Shown: positions 1 through 8,407, counted from the first letter of the stretch. The stretch: 40,778 nucleotides of DNA from an uncultured Acetatifactor sp. (GCA_934402375.1 CAKRUB010000027.1:1-40778), one strand, 5' to 3'. The notes: generated by a model from the sequence alone, not told the origin. Made by a program: numbers and translations.

Positions 1-393
1 CAGAAGCGGAATGTGGGGCTGGAAGAAGCGGTGGATCGTGCGATAGAGGACTGTATCGAAAATCATGTGCTGGAGGAATTTTTCAGAGACAGGAAGGATG
101 AGGTGAAGAAAATGACACATCTGGATTACACATGGGAGAAGCGGGAACAGATGATCCGGAAGGAAGAGTTTGAAGATGGCGTTGCAGAGGGTATGGAACG
201 TGGCGTTGAACAGGGAAGTCTTCGGAGATTAGTGAATCAGGTCTGCAGTAAACTGAAAAAAGGAAAGACGCCAGAGGAGATCGCGGATGCTCTGGAGGAG
301 CCGATAGAAAACATACGGAAGATTTGCCGAATCGCGGAACAATATGCGCCGGAATATTCTGAGGAGGATGTATGCCGCGCACTGATGGATTAG
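1..393 (+). CDS. Rpn/PD-(D/E)XK nuclease-transposase family protein, C-terminal part (cut by window edge)
   Basis: The frame is open from base 1 to the stop at 391-393, so the true start lies outside the window. The visible part matches the usual tail of Rpn-family recombination-promoting nuclease/putative transposase proteins. It has a GLEEAVDRAIEDCIENHVLEEF-type helix, then a charged helix with REQMIRKEE, then repeated EG/ERG turns (GVAEGMERGVEQG) and a helical end. The catalytic PD-(D/E)XK core would be upstream and is not visible. Proteins of this family are often multicopy and decayed in Lachnospiraceae genomes. A second fragment of a similar gene lies at 760-894. Whether this copy is intact cannot be judged from here. 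Confidence 0.72.
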   Translation, partial: QKRNVGLEEAVDRAIEDCIENHVLEEFFRDRKDEVKKMTHLDYTWEKREQMIRKEEFEDGVAEGMERGVEQGSLRRLVNQVCSKLKKGKTPEEIADALEEPIENIRKICRIAEQYAPEYSEEDVCRALMD

Positions 394-613
394 AGGACGT
401 TGGTGATACAGGAGGGGACTTTGTCATGGTTGGTTTATGCATAGTGTGACAAAGCAATAGTCCGGGTATCGTGACAAAAGCAACGTCGCTCTGGATGCGG
501 AAAAAAATGTGATTTTGGAACAACTCTGTCCCTTTTTATTTTATTTTTTGTATGGTATTATGTTATTGCTCGCAGATGAGATGGTAAATGTCTGTAAGAG
601 CGCAAAGTGTATA

Positions 614-693
614 GATTAGGGTGTCAAAGGATGGTTTGTAAAAAATGTGCCTAGGGTAAACTCCTTAATAATCATCCTTTTGACATTCTAATC
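614..693. repeat. Long imperfect hairpin in intergenic region
   Basis: GATTAG at 614-619 pairs with CTAATC at 688-693, and TGTCAAAGGATG at 622-633 pairs with CATCCTTTTGACA at 673-685 with one bulged base. The GG/TT between them can form wobble pairs in RNA, giving a stem of about 20 bp. The interior holds a further weak GTTT/AAAC pairing. There is no T-run on either side, so a simple terminator is unlikely. It sits between the two nuclease-transposase remnants (1-393 and 760-894), in an otherwise gene-free stretch from 394 to 952. That stretch also has a shorter inverted repeat, CTTTGTCA (419-426) with TGACAAAG (447-454). Function is unknown. Confidence 0.5.
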
Positions 694-759
694 AAATTTT
701 AATTGCATAGTGCATTGGGGAATGGGGATGGAATAGGTTCCTTTTGTTCTCGGCGCATT

Positions 760-894
760 ATGGTAACGAAGGGTGACCAGCCGCAGGAGCTTCGGGAACT
801 GTTGCAGTACATGGAGAATTCCACCGCGGGAAATGCACGATCGGAAGGATTGAGGGCTCTGCACCGGATGGTGACGGAGGTAAAGCGTGACTGA
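760..894 (+). pseudogene. Remnant of a PD-(D/E)XK nuclease family transposase gene
   Basis: About 44 codons of plausible protein (GDQPQELRELLQYMEN, then an LRALHRMVTEVKRD segment) resemble the stretch after the nuclease core in PD-(D/E)XK family transposases. There a segment like LR.LL.YME is followed by L..IH.MV..VK.D. The sequence before the ATG at 760 has no recognisable nuclease domain, and a stop follows directly after VKRD where the family normally continues. I read it as a decayed fragment. It could also be a chance open frame; no good ribosome binding site precedes it. Confidence 0.42.
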
Positions 895-952
895 GAGGTA
901 GGGTTCGCGTATATGAAGAGTTACTGTAAAACAGGAAATCATTAAAAAAGAC

Positions 953-981
953 TTGACAACAGATTTTTAATTTCCTATAAT
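953..981 (+). promoter_or_regulatory. Vegetative promoter of the tyrS T-box transcript
   Basis: TTGACA (953-958) and TATAAT (976-981) are both perfect consensus hexamers with a 17-nt spacer. Transcription would begin near 988, just before the T-box leader, which matches the expected layout for a T-box-controlled synthetase gene. Confidence 0.92.
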
Positions 982-1004
982 GCAGAAAACAGAATATAAA
1001 AGGC

Positions 1005-1282
1005 AATGATAAGAAGAAGTAGCACATCGTGGAGCATACAGAAAGCAGCCGGCTGATGAGAGGCGCATGGGAAACTTTGTGTGAATACATCTTTGAGCTT
1101 CACACCAAATTCCGCATGGATAGTAGGCTGTGACGGTTCCTGCACCCGTTATCGTGCTAGGGTATAAGCTGTGACGCAGTCAGTCGTACCCGAAGAGGCA
1201 GACAGTGTGAGCTGTCTGTGAACATTAGGTGGTACCACGAGATATTAGCTCTCGTCCTTTTGACAGGATGGGAGCTTTTTTG
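1005..1282 (+). promoter_or_regulatory. Tyrosine T-box leader
   Basis: A T-box riboswitch reads the charging state of a tRNA and allows read-through when the tRNA is uncharged. Seen here: a stem I region with an AGAAAG bulge-like motif and a GATG distal-loop motif (about 1037-1060); a candidate specifier TAC followed by A at 1086-1088, the tyrosine codon, as expected before tyrS; and the conserved T-box sequence AGGTGGTACCACG at 1227-1239. The leader ends in the terminator at 1247-1281. The open frame that reaches back to 1218 ahead of tyrS is leader sequence, not protein. Confidence 0.92.
1247..1281 (+). terminator. T-box regulated intrinsic terminator
   Basis: AGCTCTCGTCC (1247-1257) pairs with GGATGGGAGCT (1266-1276), with two wobble pairs, followed by a run of six T's. 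It overlaps the region that would form the competing antiterminator with the T-box sequence at 1227-1239. Confidence 0.9.
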
Positions 1283-1340
1283 GTGCGCTTTTCAGAGCAC
1301 ATCGCCCGTCGCCAGGAATGATTTTAAGGAGGAAACGAAA

Positions 1341-2576
1341 ATGAACGCAATGGAAGAGAAGAATTTACAGCAGCAAGTACATCATCAGATGCGCGTGATC
1401 AGACAGGGTGCGGCGGAGCTGATCGGAGAGGAGGAGCTGGAGGCAAAGCTCATGCGCGGCCTTCAGACCGGAAAGCCGCTGATCGTAAAATTCGGCATGG
1501 ACCCGAGCGCGCCTGACCTTCATCTCGGGCACGCTGTTGCGCTCCGAAAATTGAAACAAATTCAGGATCTTGGGCATACTGTTGTCATCGTCATCGGAGA
1601 TTTCACGGGAAGGGTCGGCGATCCGACAGGAAAGAGCAAGGGGAGAAAAGCAATGACGGACAGGGAGGTGCTGGTCAATGCCATGACCTATCAGGAGCAG
1701 GTTTTCCATATCCTTGACAGGGAGAAGACGCAGGTGCGCTACAATGGGGAATGGCTGGAGCTCTTAAAGCTGGATGAGGTACTGCAGCTCGCATCGACGA
1801 TCACGGTTGCCAGAATGCTGGAGCGGGAGGATTTTAAGAACCGTTTCCGTAACAATATTCCGATCGGGCTTCATGAATTTTTCTATCCCTTAATGCAGGC
1901 ATATGATTCGGTTGCGCTGGAAGCCGATCTTGAGCTTGGTGGAACAGACCAGACCTTCAACGTCCTCATGGGCAGGAGCCTTCAGAAGGATATGGGCATG
2001 GAGAGCCAGTCGGCGTTGTTCATGCCGATTCTGGAGGGAACCGACGGCGTTGAGAAAATGAGTAAGAGCCTTGGAAACTACATCGGCATTTATGAGGATG
2101 CCAGAACGATGTTTACAAAGGTCATGCAGATTCCGGATAAGTTTATCGTGAAATACTTTGAACTGGCGACGGACATCCAGCCGGAGAAGTTGGATCAGGT
2201 AAAGGAAGAGCTTGCGGACGGCGGCAATCCGAGGGATGCGAAGCTTCTTCTCGCAAAGACCATCACGCGGCTCTACCACAGCGAGGAGGAGACAGAAGGA
2301 GCGGAGAGGTTCTTTCTCGAGGCATTTACAAAGCGTCAGGTGCCTGACGACGCGGACACGCTTCCGGTTGTCATGGAGAAGGGAAACCTTCTGGATTGTA
2401 TCCGGCCTCTGGTAAATGCGGGAATCGTTCCCAGCGGTGCGGAATTTAGGCGTATGCTCGCACAGGGCGGTATACAGAAGAACGGAATATGTGTCGGGAG
2501 CGTGGATGAGGCGATCCAGACAGGAGATGTTTTAAAAATCGGAAAGCGCAAGTTTGTGAAGATCGAGATGTATTAA
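1341..2576 (+). CDS. tyrS: Tyrosyl-tRNA synthetase
   Basis: Charges tRNA-Tyr with tyrosine in the cytoplasm. The protein is 411 aa. The class I signatures are HLGH at residues 61-64 (after FGMDPSAPDL) and KMSKS at 239-243 (in VEKMSKSLGN). The C-terminal 70 residues form the S4 RNA-binding domain (LLDCIRPLVNAGIVPS). The FGMDPSAPDLHLGH form is typical of the second bacterial TyrRS type (TyrZ-like) rather than the E. coli type. The start at 1341 is chosen because TAAGGAGG lies about 6 nt upstream and the sequence before it is T-box leader. Expression should respond to uncharged tRNA-Tyr through the leader at 1005-1282. The stop is followed by an A/T-rich stretch without a clear terminator. Confidence 0.96.
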   Translation: MNAMEEKNLQQQVHHQMRVIRQGAAELIGEEELEAKLMRGLQTGKPLIVKFGMDPSAPDLHLGHAVALRKLKQIQDLGHTVVIVIGDFTGRVGDPTGKSKGRKAMTDREVLVNAMTYQEQVFHILDREKTQVRYNGEWLELLKLDEVLQLASTITVARMLEREDFKNRFRNNIPIGLHEFFYPLMQAYDSVALEADLELGGTDQTFNVLMGRSLQKDMGMESQSALFMPILEGTDGVEKMSKSLGNYIGIYEDARTMFTKVMQIPDKFIVKYFELATDIQPEKLDQVKEELADGGNPRDAKLLLAKTITRLYHSEEETEGAERFFLEAFTKRQVPDDADTLPVVMEKGNLLDCIRPLVNAGIVPSGAEFRRMLAQGGIQKNGICVGSVDEAIQTGDVLKIGKRKFVKIEMY

Positions 2577-2723
2577 AACAAATGTAGTAATAAAAACCGT
2601 ATTGAAAAGATAAAAAAACCATAAAATCTGCTTTTGAGACCGAAATCCTATTGCTATTCAGGACTGTACATGGTAATCTATACAAGATAATTCATAAAAA
2701 ATAACAGCGAGAGGATTTTGCAT

Positions 2724-3629
2724 ATGCGTGAATTGTTCCATATCATCAGCGATGGCTCCTGCGATCTGCCGACAGAGCTGACCGAGGAAAAGAATATAAC
2801 AGTTGTGCCGTTTTATGTATCCTTTGACGAAGGGCATTATCTGAAGGAGAAGGAAGAAATCGGCATCAGGGAATTTTACCAGCAGATGATAGACCGGAAG
2901 GGGGTATATCCGAAGTCCTCCATGCCGTCTACGCAGGACTATGTAGATGTGTTCCTGCCCTGTGCCGAAAAGGGCGAGCCGGTTATCTGTATCTGTATCA
3001 CGACGAAATTCAGCGGTTCCATGCAGTCTGCTGTAAATGCAAGGGAAATCGTCAAAGAGGAATATCCCGACGTGGAGATCACAGTCATTGATGCGACCGT
3101 AAACACCGTGCTGCAGGGACAGTATGTGCTTGAGGCGGTGGCAATGCGCGATGCGGGTTTCACCTACCGGGACACGGTTGCAAGACTGGAGCAGATCAAG
3201 AGCACCGGAAGGATTTTCTTCACGGTGGGAAATATGGAATACCTGAAGCACGGCGGACGAATCGGCAAGGTCGGCGCATTGGCAGGAAGTGTTCTGGACA
3301 TTCGCCCGGTCATTACGCTCAAAAAAGGTGAAATCTATCCCTCGGGAATCGGCAGGGGAAGGAAGCGCAGCACCGACAAGGCGAAGGCGCTGTTGCTCGA
3401 CTATCTGAAGGACAGTGGAATGGGTATTGAATGCTTCAGCCTTTCGGTCGGCTATGGCTATGATGTGGAGGAGGGAAAAGAATACCGTGACAGCGTCATT
3501 GAAATGCTGCGCAATCACGGCTATGAGATCAGTGAGATTCCCGTGTACCAGATCGGGGCCACGATTGCGGTTCATACAGGCCCTTATCCGCTGGGAATCG
3601 GTGTCATTGAAAAGGCGATTCATAAATAA
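2724..3629 (+). CDS. DegV family fatty-acid-binding protein
   Basis: DegV proteins bind a single fatty acid and, in Firmicutes, can act as FakB partners that present exogenous fatty acids to the kinase FakA. The 301-aa protein carries the family marks in order: IISDGSCDLP at the N-terminus, KSSMPSTQDY near residue 65 (the usual T/S-S-x-P-S motif), KFSGSMQSA near residue 98, and KHGGRIGKVGA near 180. The ATG at 2724 is preferred over a TTG two codons earlier because GAGAGG lies about 9 nt upstream. No fakA-like gene is in the window, so the kinase partner is not visible. The gene converges on the HAD gene with a 7-nt gap, and its terminator lies inside that gene's 3' end. Confidence 0.88.
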   Translation: MRELFHIISDGSCDLPTELTEEKNITVVPFYVSFDEGHYLKEKEEIGIREFYQQMIDRKGVYPKSSMPSTQDYVDVFLPCAEKGEPVICICITTKFSGSMQSAVNAREIVKEEYPDVEITVIDATVNTVLQGQYVLEAVAMRDAGFTYRDTVARLEQIKSTGRIFFTVGNMEYLKHGGRIGKVGALAGSVLDIRPVITLKKGEIYPSGIGRGRKRSTDKAKALLLDYLKDSGMGIECFSLSVGYGYDVEEGKEYRDSVIEMLRNHGYEISEIPVYQIGATIAVHTGPYPLGIGVIEKAIHK

Positions 3630-3636
3630 ATGAAAA

Positions 3637-4452
3637 TCAACGGGCTCCGGTGCAGTGCATCAGGAGCTCTTTTATATTGTCAAATTCATAATCGGCGGGG
3701 TAGGGAGTGTCTGCCATGTCGGAGGGCTTCGCCTCCCCGGTGAAGACAACACAGGTGTCAACCTGACCGTTGATGCCGCACGCGATGTCGGTGTAGAGCC
3801 TGTCTCCCACGACAAGGGTTTCCTCCCTTGAGAAGCCGGACAGGGCGAGGCAGAGATCGACGACCTCACGGCTCGGCTTGCCGAGGTAGACAGGCTTTTT
3901 ATCTGTGGTCTCGGTGATCATGTTGCAGATGGCGCCGCAGTCGGGGATAAAGCCGAAGTCGATGGGGCAGCGCAGGTCGGGGTTCGTGCCGTAGAAGGGA
4001 ACCTCGGTCGTCAGAAGCGCCTTGGATGCCTGAACCAGCTTCTCATAGCTGAGCTCGCTGTCGTAGGCAACGACGACGCAGGCAATATCCTTCTCGGCGG
4101 TCTCTGTGATGTGCAGACCGTTTTTCTTCAATTCAGACACGAAGGAGGCTGTGCCGAGAACATAAATTTTCTGATTGACATAATTCTCCTTCAAAAAACG
4201 TAGTGTCATAAAGCCGGAGGTGATGAACTGATCCTCGGTCGTCTCCAGTCCGAAGGCGGAGCGGAACTTGCTGACATAATCAGCGCCGCTCTTTGTCGAG
4301 TTATTCGTTATAAAGTAGGCCTTGCCGCCGATGCTGTCAATGTAGGCGAGCAGATCGGCGCTGCCGTCGTACAGGGTGTCGCCGACCGCGAGCGTCCCGT
4401 CAATATCAAATAAAAAGAGCTTCTTTTTCTCCAGATTTTTCAATGGTTTCAT
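3637..4452 (-). CDS. HAD-IIA family hydrolase (NagD/p-nitrophenylphosphatase-like)
   Basis: A cytosolic phosphatase of the HAD superfamily, subclass IIA (NagD, AraL, PLP-phosphatase relatives); the substrate cannot be told. The 271-aa protein has motif I FLFDIDGTL (D16 and D18), motif II FITNNSTKS, a cap domain, and motif III/IV LVVGDRLYTDIACG near the C-terminus. The length fits the subclass. Two ATGs are possible. The one at 4452 (MKPLKNLEKKK) has GAGG six bases upstream, while the one at 4464 has no Shine-Dalgarno sequence. A promoter at 4482-4510 places transcription start about 25 nt upstream. It is divergent from acyP. Confidence 0.87.
   Translation of the reverse strand: MKPLKNLEKKKLFLFDIDGTLAVGDTLYDGSADLLAYIDSIGGKAYFITNNSTKSGADYVSKFRSAFGLETTEDQFITSGFMTLRFLKENYVNQKIYVLGTASFVSELKKNGLHITETAEKDIACVVVAYDSELSYEKLVQASKALLTTEVPFYGTNPDLRCPIDFGFIPDCGAICNMITETTDKKPVYLGKPSREVVDLCLALSGFSREETLVVGDRLYTDIACGINGQVDTCVVFTGEAKPSDMADTPYPADYEFDNIKELLMHCTGAR
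3642..3675 (+). terminator. Terminator of degV, inside the 3' end of the convergent HAD gene
   Basis: GGGCTCC (3642-3648) pairs with GGAGCTC (3663-3669), seven base pairs with one G-U, followed by TTTTA. It lies within the last codons of the minus-strand gene at 3637-4452. Confidence 0.65.
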
Positions 4453-4481
4453 AGTTGTCCTCATTTCCGAATATCGGGTTG

Positions 4482-4510
4482 ATTATAGCATCCCAAGGGG
4501 AAAACTGCAA
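4482..4510 (-). promoter_or_regulatory. Promoter of the HAD-IIA gene
   Basis: On the minus strand, TTGCAG (4505-4510) and a perfect TATAAT (4482-4487) are separated by 17 nt. They point at the start codon at 4452. Confidence 0.75.
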
Positions 4511-4549
4511 GCACTCACGCGCCGGTTCTGCCGTTCTATGGCGGAACGG

Positions 4550-4578
4550 TTGTGCTCGTCCGCAACATCTAGTATAAT
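4550..4578 (+). promoter_or_regulatory. Promoter of acyP
   Basis: TTGTGC (4550-4555) and TATAAT (4573-4578) are separated by 17 nt. The start codon at 4624 lies about 40 nt after the expected transcription start. Confidence 0.75.
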
Positions 4579-4623
4579 TATATTTATATGGTTGTGCATC
4601 AGATGACGACAGGAGAATGAGCT

Positions 4624-4896
4624 ATGGTAAGAAAGCATTTCAGATTTACAGGCAGGGTACAGGGAGTGGGCTTCAGGACAAGGGCGAAATATGCGGCGCG
4701 CGGCATGTGCATTACAGGCTGGGTCAGAAATGAATGGGATGGTGCAGTGGAGATGGAGGCGCAGGGTGCGGAGGGCGCGATTGACCAGATGCTCATCATG
4801 ATCAACCGGAGCGACTACATTGTAATCGACAGCATCGAGACGAAGGAGATTCCGCTAGTTGAGCATGAGACCTCTTTCACGGCGATCTACGACTGA
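4624..4896 (+). CDS. acyP: Acylphosphatase
   Basis: Hydrolyses the carboxyl-phosphate bond of acylphosphates such as acetyl phosphate or 1,3-bisphosphoglycerate. The 90-aa protein shows the two classical signatures: GRVQGVGFR at residues 9-17, whose arginine binds phosphate, and GWVRNEWDG near 37-45, whose asparagine orients water. AGGAG precedes the ATG by 8 nt. The C-terminus is acidic and slightly unusual, but length and fold fit the family. It has its own promoter and lies 88 nt upstream of addB, with a structured repeat between. Co-transcription with addBA is possible but not shown. Confidence 0.93.
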   Translation: MVRKHFRFTGRVQGVGFRTRAKYAARGMCITGWVRNEWDGAVEMEAQGAEGAIDQMLIMINRSDYIVIDSIETKEIPLVEHETSFTAIYD

Positions 4897-4901
4897 CATG
4901 A

Positions 4902-4977
4902 TTTCAATCACAAGCTTTGTGTCTGCAGGCACTTGATACAAACTTGCTATGCACAAAGAACGTGCGCGGAAATGAGG
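4902..4977 (+). repeat. Dispersed 76-nt structured repeat, copy 1 (upstream of addB)
   Basis: It aligns without gaps to 37015-37090, with 66 of 76 positions identical by hand count. It folds into a stem: CAAG-C-TTTGTGTC (4911-4923) with GATACAAACTTG (4935-4946), one bulged base and an 11-nt loop. A second, weaker hairpin follows around GCAC/GTGC (4951-4965). The 3' end (GAAATGAGG) runs directly into the addB ribosome binding site. In copy 2 an A-T pair of the stem is replaced by G-C, a compensatory change. Confidence 0.8.
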
Positions 4978-4984
4978 AGGAAGC

Positions 4985-7900
4985 ATGAGCCTGAAATTTG
5001 TATTTGGCCCCTCCGGCTCGGACATGAGCCGGTATATTTATAAAGAAGTGATCCGAAGGGCAGCAGAAGCCCCGAGACAGAATTTCCTGATCATTGTTCC
5101 CGACCAGTTCACCATGCAGACCCAGAAGGAGTTGGTGGCGCTGGATGAGAAAGGCGGCATCATGAACATCGATGTCCTGAGCTTCGGACGGCTGAACCAC
5201 CGCATTATGGAGGAGGTCGGCAGCGACGAGATTCCTGTGCTGGACGACACCGGAAAGAGTCTTGTGCTTCAGAAGGTTGCGGCGGATCTCAAGGATCAGC
5301 TGCCGGTGCTGGGGAGCTTTCTGTACAAGCAGGGCTATATCCACGAGGTAAAGAGCGCCATCTCGGAATTCATGCAGTATGGAATCGGGACGGAGGATGT
5401 GCAGAAGCTGATCCGGTTTGCCGGGAACCGCGGAGCGCTTGTGCAGAAATTAAAGGATCTGGAGACACTCTACCGCGGCTTTACAGAGTATATTCAGGGC
5501 AACTTTATCACGACGGAGGAGACGCTGGATGTTCTCAGGCGTTCGCTGGAGAGATCCCGGCTGCTTCCGGGGAGCGTGGTCGTCTTCGACGGCTTTACGG
5601 GCTTCACACCCATCCAGAACCGCGTAATTCAGGAGCTGATGCGGCTGTGCGGGGAAGTCATCGTGACGCTGACGCTGGGCGAGGGTGAGAATCCCTATGA
5701 GCAGGACGGGGAACAGAGGCTGTTCCATTTAAGTAAGAAGACGGTCGCTGACCTTGCGAGGCTTGCGGCGGATGCCGGAGTGGGCAGGGGAGAGGACGCC
5801 TTCGTGACGGACGGGGCTGTGCCGTGTGCTCCCGGAGAGGAAAAGGCAGCGGCGCTGAAGCATCTCGAGAGGAATCTGTTCCGCTATCATGTTGACAGCT
5901 ATGGGGAGAAGCAGCGGGACATCCGCATTTTCGAGACGACGACACCGCGGGACGAGGTACATCAGACCGGACTTTTCATCCGAAGGCTGACGAGGGAGGA
6001 AGGGCTTGCTTACCGGGATATTGCGGTTATCACGGGCGATCTGGAAGGGTATGCGCCCTATGTCGAGACGGAGTTTGCCCAGATGGATATTCCGTGCTTT
6101 ATCGACAGGACGAGGGGTATTCTCCTGAACCCGATGGTGGAGTATATCAAGAGTGCGCTGGAGCTGTATCTGAAGGATTTTTCCTATGACGCCGTATTTC
6201 ATTACCTGCGGAGCGGACTGGCGGACATGGAACCGGAGGAGACGGACATTCTGGAAAATTATGCGATTAAAACAGGGCTTAGGGGTTACCGGCGGTACAG
6301 CCGCCTTTTCACCCGCAAGACGGATGAGATGGAGGAAGAGGAGCTGAACCGGCTGAACGCGCTGCGGGAGCGCCTGATGGCACAGACGCAGATGCTCCAT
6401 ATGAAAGAGGAGGAGCCGGTGAGTGATTATGTGAATAAGCTGTATGACTTTCTGGTACAGAACAATGTACAGAAAAAGCTGGCGGAGTACGAGGCGGAAT
6501 TTCAGGCGGAGGGGCAGTTGTCCCGCGCAAGGGAATATGCCCAGATATACCGGCTGATTATGGAGCTTTTGGAGCAGATCTATGAGCTGCTCGGTGATGA
6601 AGTGATTTCGCTGCAGGAATTTTCGGACATTCTGGAAGCGGGCTTCGGGGAGATCGAGGTCGGCACAATTCCCCAGAATGTCGACCGTGTCCTTGTGGGC
6701 GACATGGAGAGGACGAGGCTCAGACAGGTGAAGGTTCTGTTTTTCCTCGGCGTAAACGACGGAAATATCCCGAAAAATGCGTCTAAGGGAGGAATCATTT
6801 CGGACATGGACAGGGAGTTTCTGCGGGAGTCCGAGCTCGAACTGGCGCCGAGTCCGAGACAGCAGATGTTCATCCAGAGGCTTTACCTCTATTTAAATAT
6901 GACGAAGCCCTCCCAAAGGCTGTATCTTGGCTATTCAAAGATCAACAGCGCCGGAAAGTCCATGCGCCCGGCGTATCTGATCGATACGGTCAGGAAGCTA
7001 TTTCCAGACATTGAGACGGAATACCCGGAGCTGCAAAGTCCGTTGGAACAGATTGTCACAGGCAGAGAAGGTGCAGGATATCTTGCAAAAGGGCTGCGCG
7101 AGCTTGCCACTGGCGTCCTGACCCCGGAAAAGGAGCGGGAGATTCTGACAATCTATTCTGCCTTCGGGGAGGATTTGTCGAAAGAGCGCGATTTTCTGCG
7201 GGCTGCGGCATTCCGGCGCTATCGGGACAGCGGGCTTTCGGCGGTTGTTGCGGAGGCACTCTACGGAAGGTATCTGGAGAACAGCGTATCCCGTCTGGAG
7301 ACTTACGCAGCCTGCGCTTACAGGCATTTTCTGCAATATGGACTGACTCTGCAGGAGAGGGAGGAATTTTCCTTTGAAAACGCAGACATGGGTAATGTTT
7401 ACCATGCTGTTTTGGAGGAATTTGCAGGAAAACTTGCAGAAAAGAATTATACATGGTTTGATTTCCCAGAGGAATTTGCCGTGCAGGCAGTGCGCACGGC
7501 GCTCGAGAGCTATGCGGCAGCCTATGGGGATACTGTGCTCTACAGCAGCGCGCGCAACGAGTACGCAATCACGAGGATGGCGAGAATCCTGACGAGAACG
7601 GTGCTGACGCTGCAAAAGCAGCTGCGCAGGGGGAGCTTCCGGCCGGATGCCTATGAGCTTTCCTTCCGGTTTACGGATGACCTTTCCAGCGTCAACGTCG
7701 CGCTTTCCGAGCATGAGAGGATGCGGCTGCAGGGAAGGATCGATAGAATTGATGTTTCGGAGGAAGAGGATCGTGTCTATGTCAAGGTCGTGGATTACAA
7801 ATCGGGCAATAAGCACTTTGATCTGGCGGCATTGTACTATGGCTTACAGCTTCAGCTTGTCGTCTACATGAATGCGGCAATGGAGGTGGAGGCGAAGAAG

Positions 7901-8407
7901 CATCCCGGGAAGGAGATTCTACCGGCGGCGCTTCTCTATTACCATATCGATGACCCTGTCGTGGAGACACCGGTGGAGCTGACGGAGGAAGAGCTTCAGC
8001 AGCAGATTGCGGCACAACTGCGCATGAACGGCGTTGTCAGCAGTGAGCCGGGCGTCGTGGAACGGCTGGACGGGGACATGGAAGACAAGTCGGATGTCGT
8101 TCCCGTCGAGCGGAAGAAGGATGGCAGCTTCAGCGCCAGATCCTCCGTGCTGACAGGGGAGCAGTTAAAGACTGTCTCTGAGTATGTGACGAAGAAGATC
8201 GCCGGAATCGGCAGAGAAATTTTAGACGGAAAAATATCGCTCAACCCGTATGAAATGGGCAGCGAGGAAGCCTGCACATGGTGCGCTTACAAGCATGTCT
8301 GCGGCTTTGAGACGGCAATGCCGGGCTGCGAAAAGAGAGCGCTTGAGGATATCGGCGCAGACGAAGCACTGGAGAAAATGGCGGAGGAGGTGAGCACATG
8401 GCAGTAA
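4985..8407 (+). CDS. addB: ATP-dependent helicase/nuclease subunit B
   Basis: AddB pairs with AddA to resect double-strand breaks and recognise Chi-like sites. The protein is 1140 aa. The N-terminal nucleotide-binding site reads GPSGSDMS (residues 8-15): the GK of a Walker A motif is replaced by DM, so ATP use by this subunit is doubtful. The middle is an inactivated helicase fold. The C-terminal RecB-type nuclease has GRIDRID (D920) and VVDYKSG (D937, K939). Four cysteines for the iron-sulfur staple are at 777, 1097, 1100 and 1106. As I recall the B. subtilis numbering (801, 1121, 1124, 1130), the spacing is the same. GAGGAGG precedes the ATG. The end overlaps addA by 10 nt, which suggests translational coupling. 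Confidence 0.95.
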   Translation: MSLKFVFGPSGSDMSRYIYKEVIRRAAEAPRQNFLIIVPDQFTMQTQKELVALDEKGGIMNIDVLSFGRLNHRIMEEVGSDEIPVLDDTGKSLVLQKVAADLKDQLPVLGSFLYKQGYIHEVKSAISEFMQYGIGTEDVQKLIRFAGNRGALVQKLKDLETLYRGFTEYIQGNFITTEETLDVLRRSLERSRLLPGSVVVFDGFTGFTPIQNRVIQELMRLCGEVIVTLTLGEGENPYEQDGEQRLFHLSKKTVADLARLAADAGVGRGEDAFVTDGAVPCAPGEEKAAALKHLERNLFRYHVDSYGEKQRDIRIFETTTPRDEVHQTGLFIRRLTREEGLAYRDIAVITGDLEGYAPYVETEFAQMDIPCFIDRTRGILLNPMVEYIKSALELYLKDFSYDAVFHYLRSGLADMEPEETDILENYAIKTGLRGYRRYSRLFTRKTDEMEEEELNRLNALRERLMAQTQMLHMKEEEPVSDYVNKLYDFLVQNNVQKKLAEYEAEFQAEGQLSRAREYAQIYRLIMELLEQIYELLGDEVISLQEFSDILEAGFGEIEVGTIPQNVDRVLVGDMERTRLRQVKVLFFLGVNDGNIPKNASKGGIISDMDREFLRESELELAPSPRQQMFIQRLYLYLNMTKPSQRLYLGYSKINSAGKSMRPAYLIDTVRKLFPDIETEYPELQSPLEQIVTGREGAGYLAKGLRELATGVLTPEKEREILTIYSAFGEDLSKERDFLRAAAFRRYRDSGLSAVVAEALYGRYLENSVSRLETYAACAYRHFLQYGLTLQEREEFSFENADMGNVYHAVLEEFAGKLAEKNYTWFDFPEEFAVQAVRTALESYAAAYGDTVLYSSARNEYAITRMARILTRTVLTLQKQLRRGSFRPDAYELSFRFTDDLSSVNVALSEHERMRLQGRIDRIDVSEEEDRVYVKVVDYKSGNKHFDLAALYYGLQLQLVVYMNAAMEVEAKKHPGKEILPAALLYYHIDDPVVETPVELTEEELQQQIAAQLRMNGVVSSEPGVVERLDGDMEDKSDVVPVERKKDGSFSARSSVLTGEQLKTVSEYVTKKIAGIGREILDGKISLNPYEMGSEEACTWCAYKHVCGFETAMPGCEKRALEDIGADEALEKMAEEVSTWQ

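Noticed and set aside
918..925. GTTACTGT near the tyrS promoter as a MITE end
   Set aside because: Only eight bases match the element end, and there is no partner repeat or duplication nearby.
1218..1340. In-frame upstream extension of tyrS by 41 codons
   Set aside because: It runs through the T-box sequence and the leader terminator, and the real ribosome binding site lies just before 1341.
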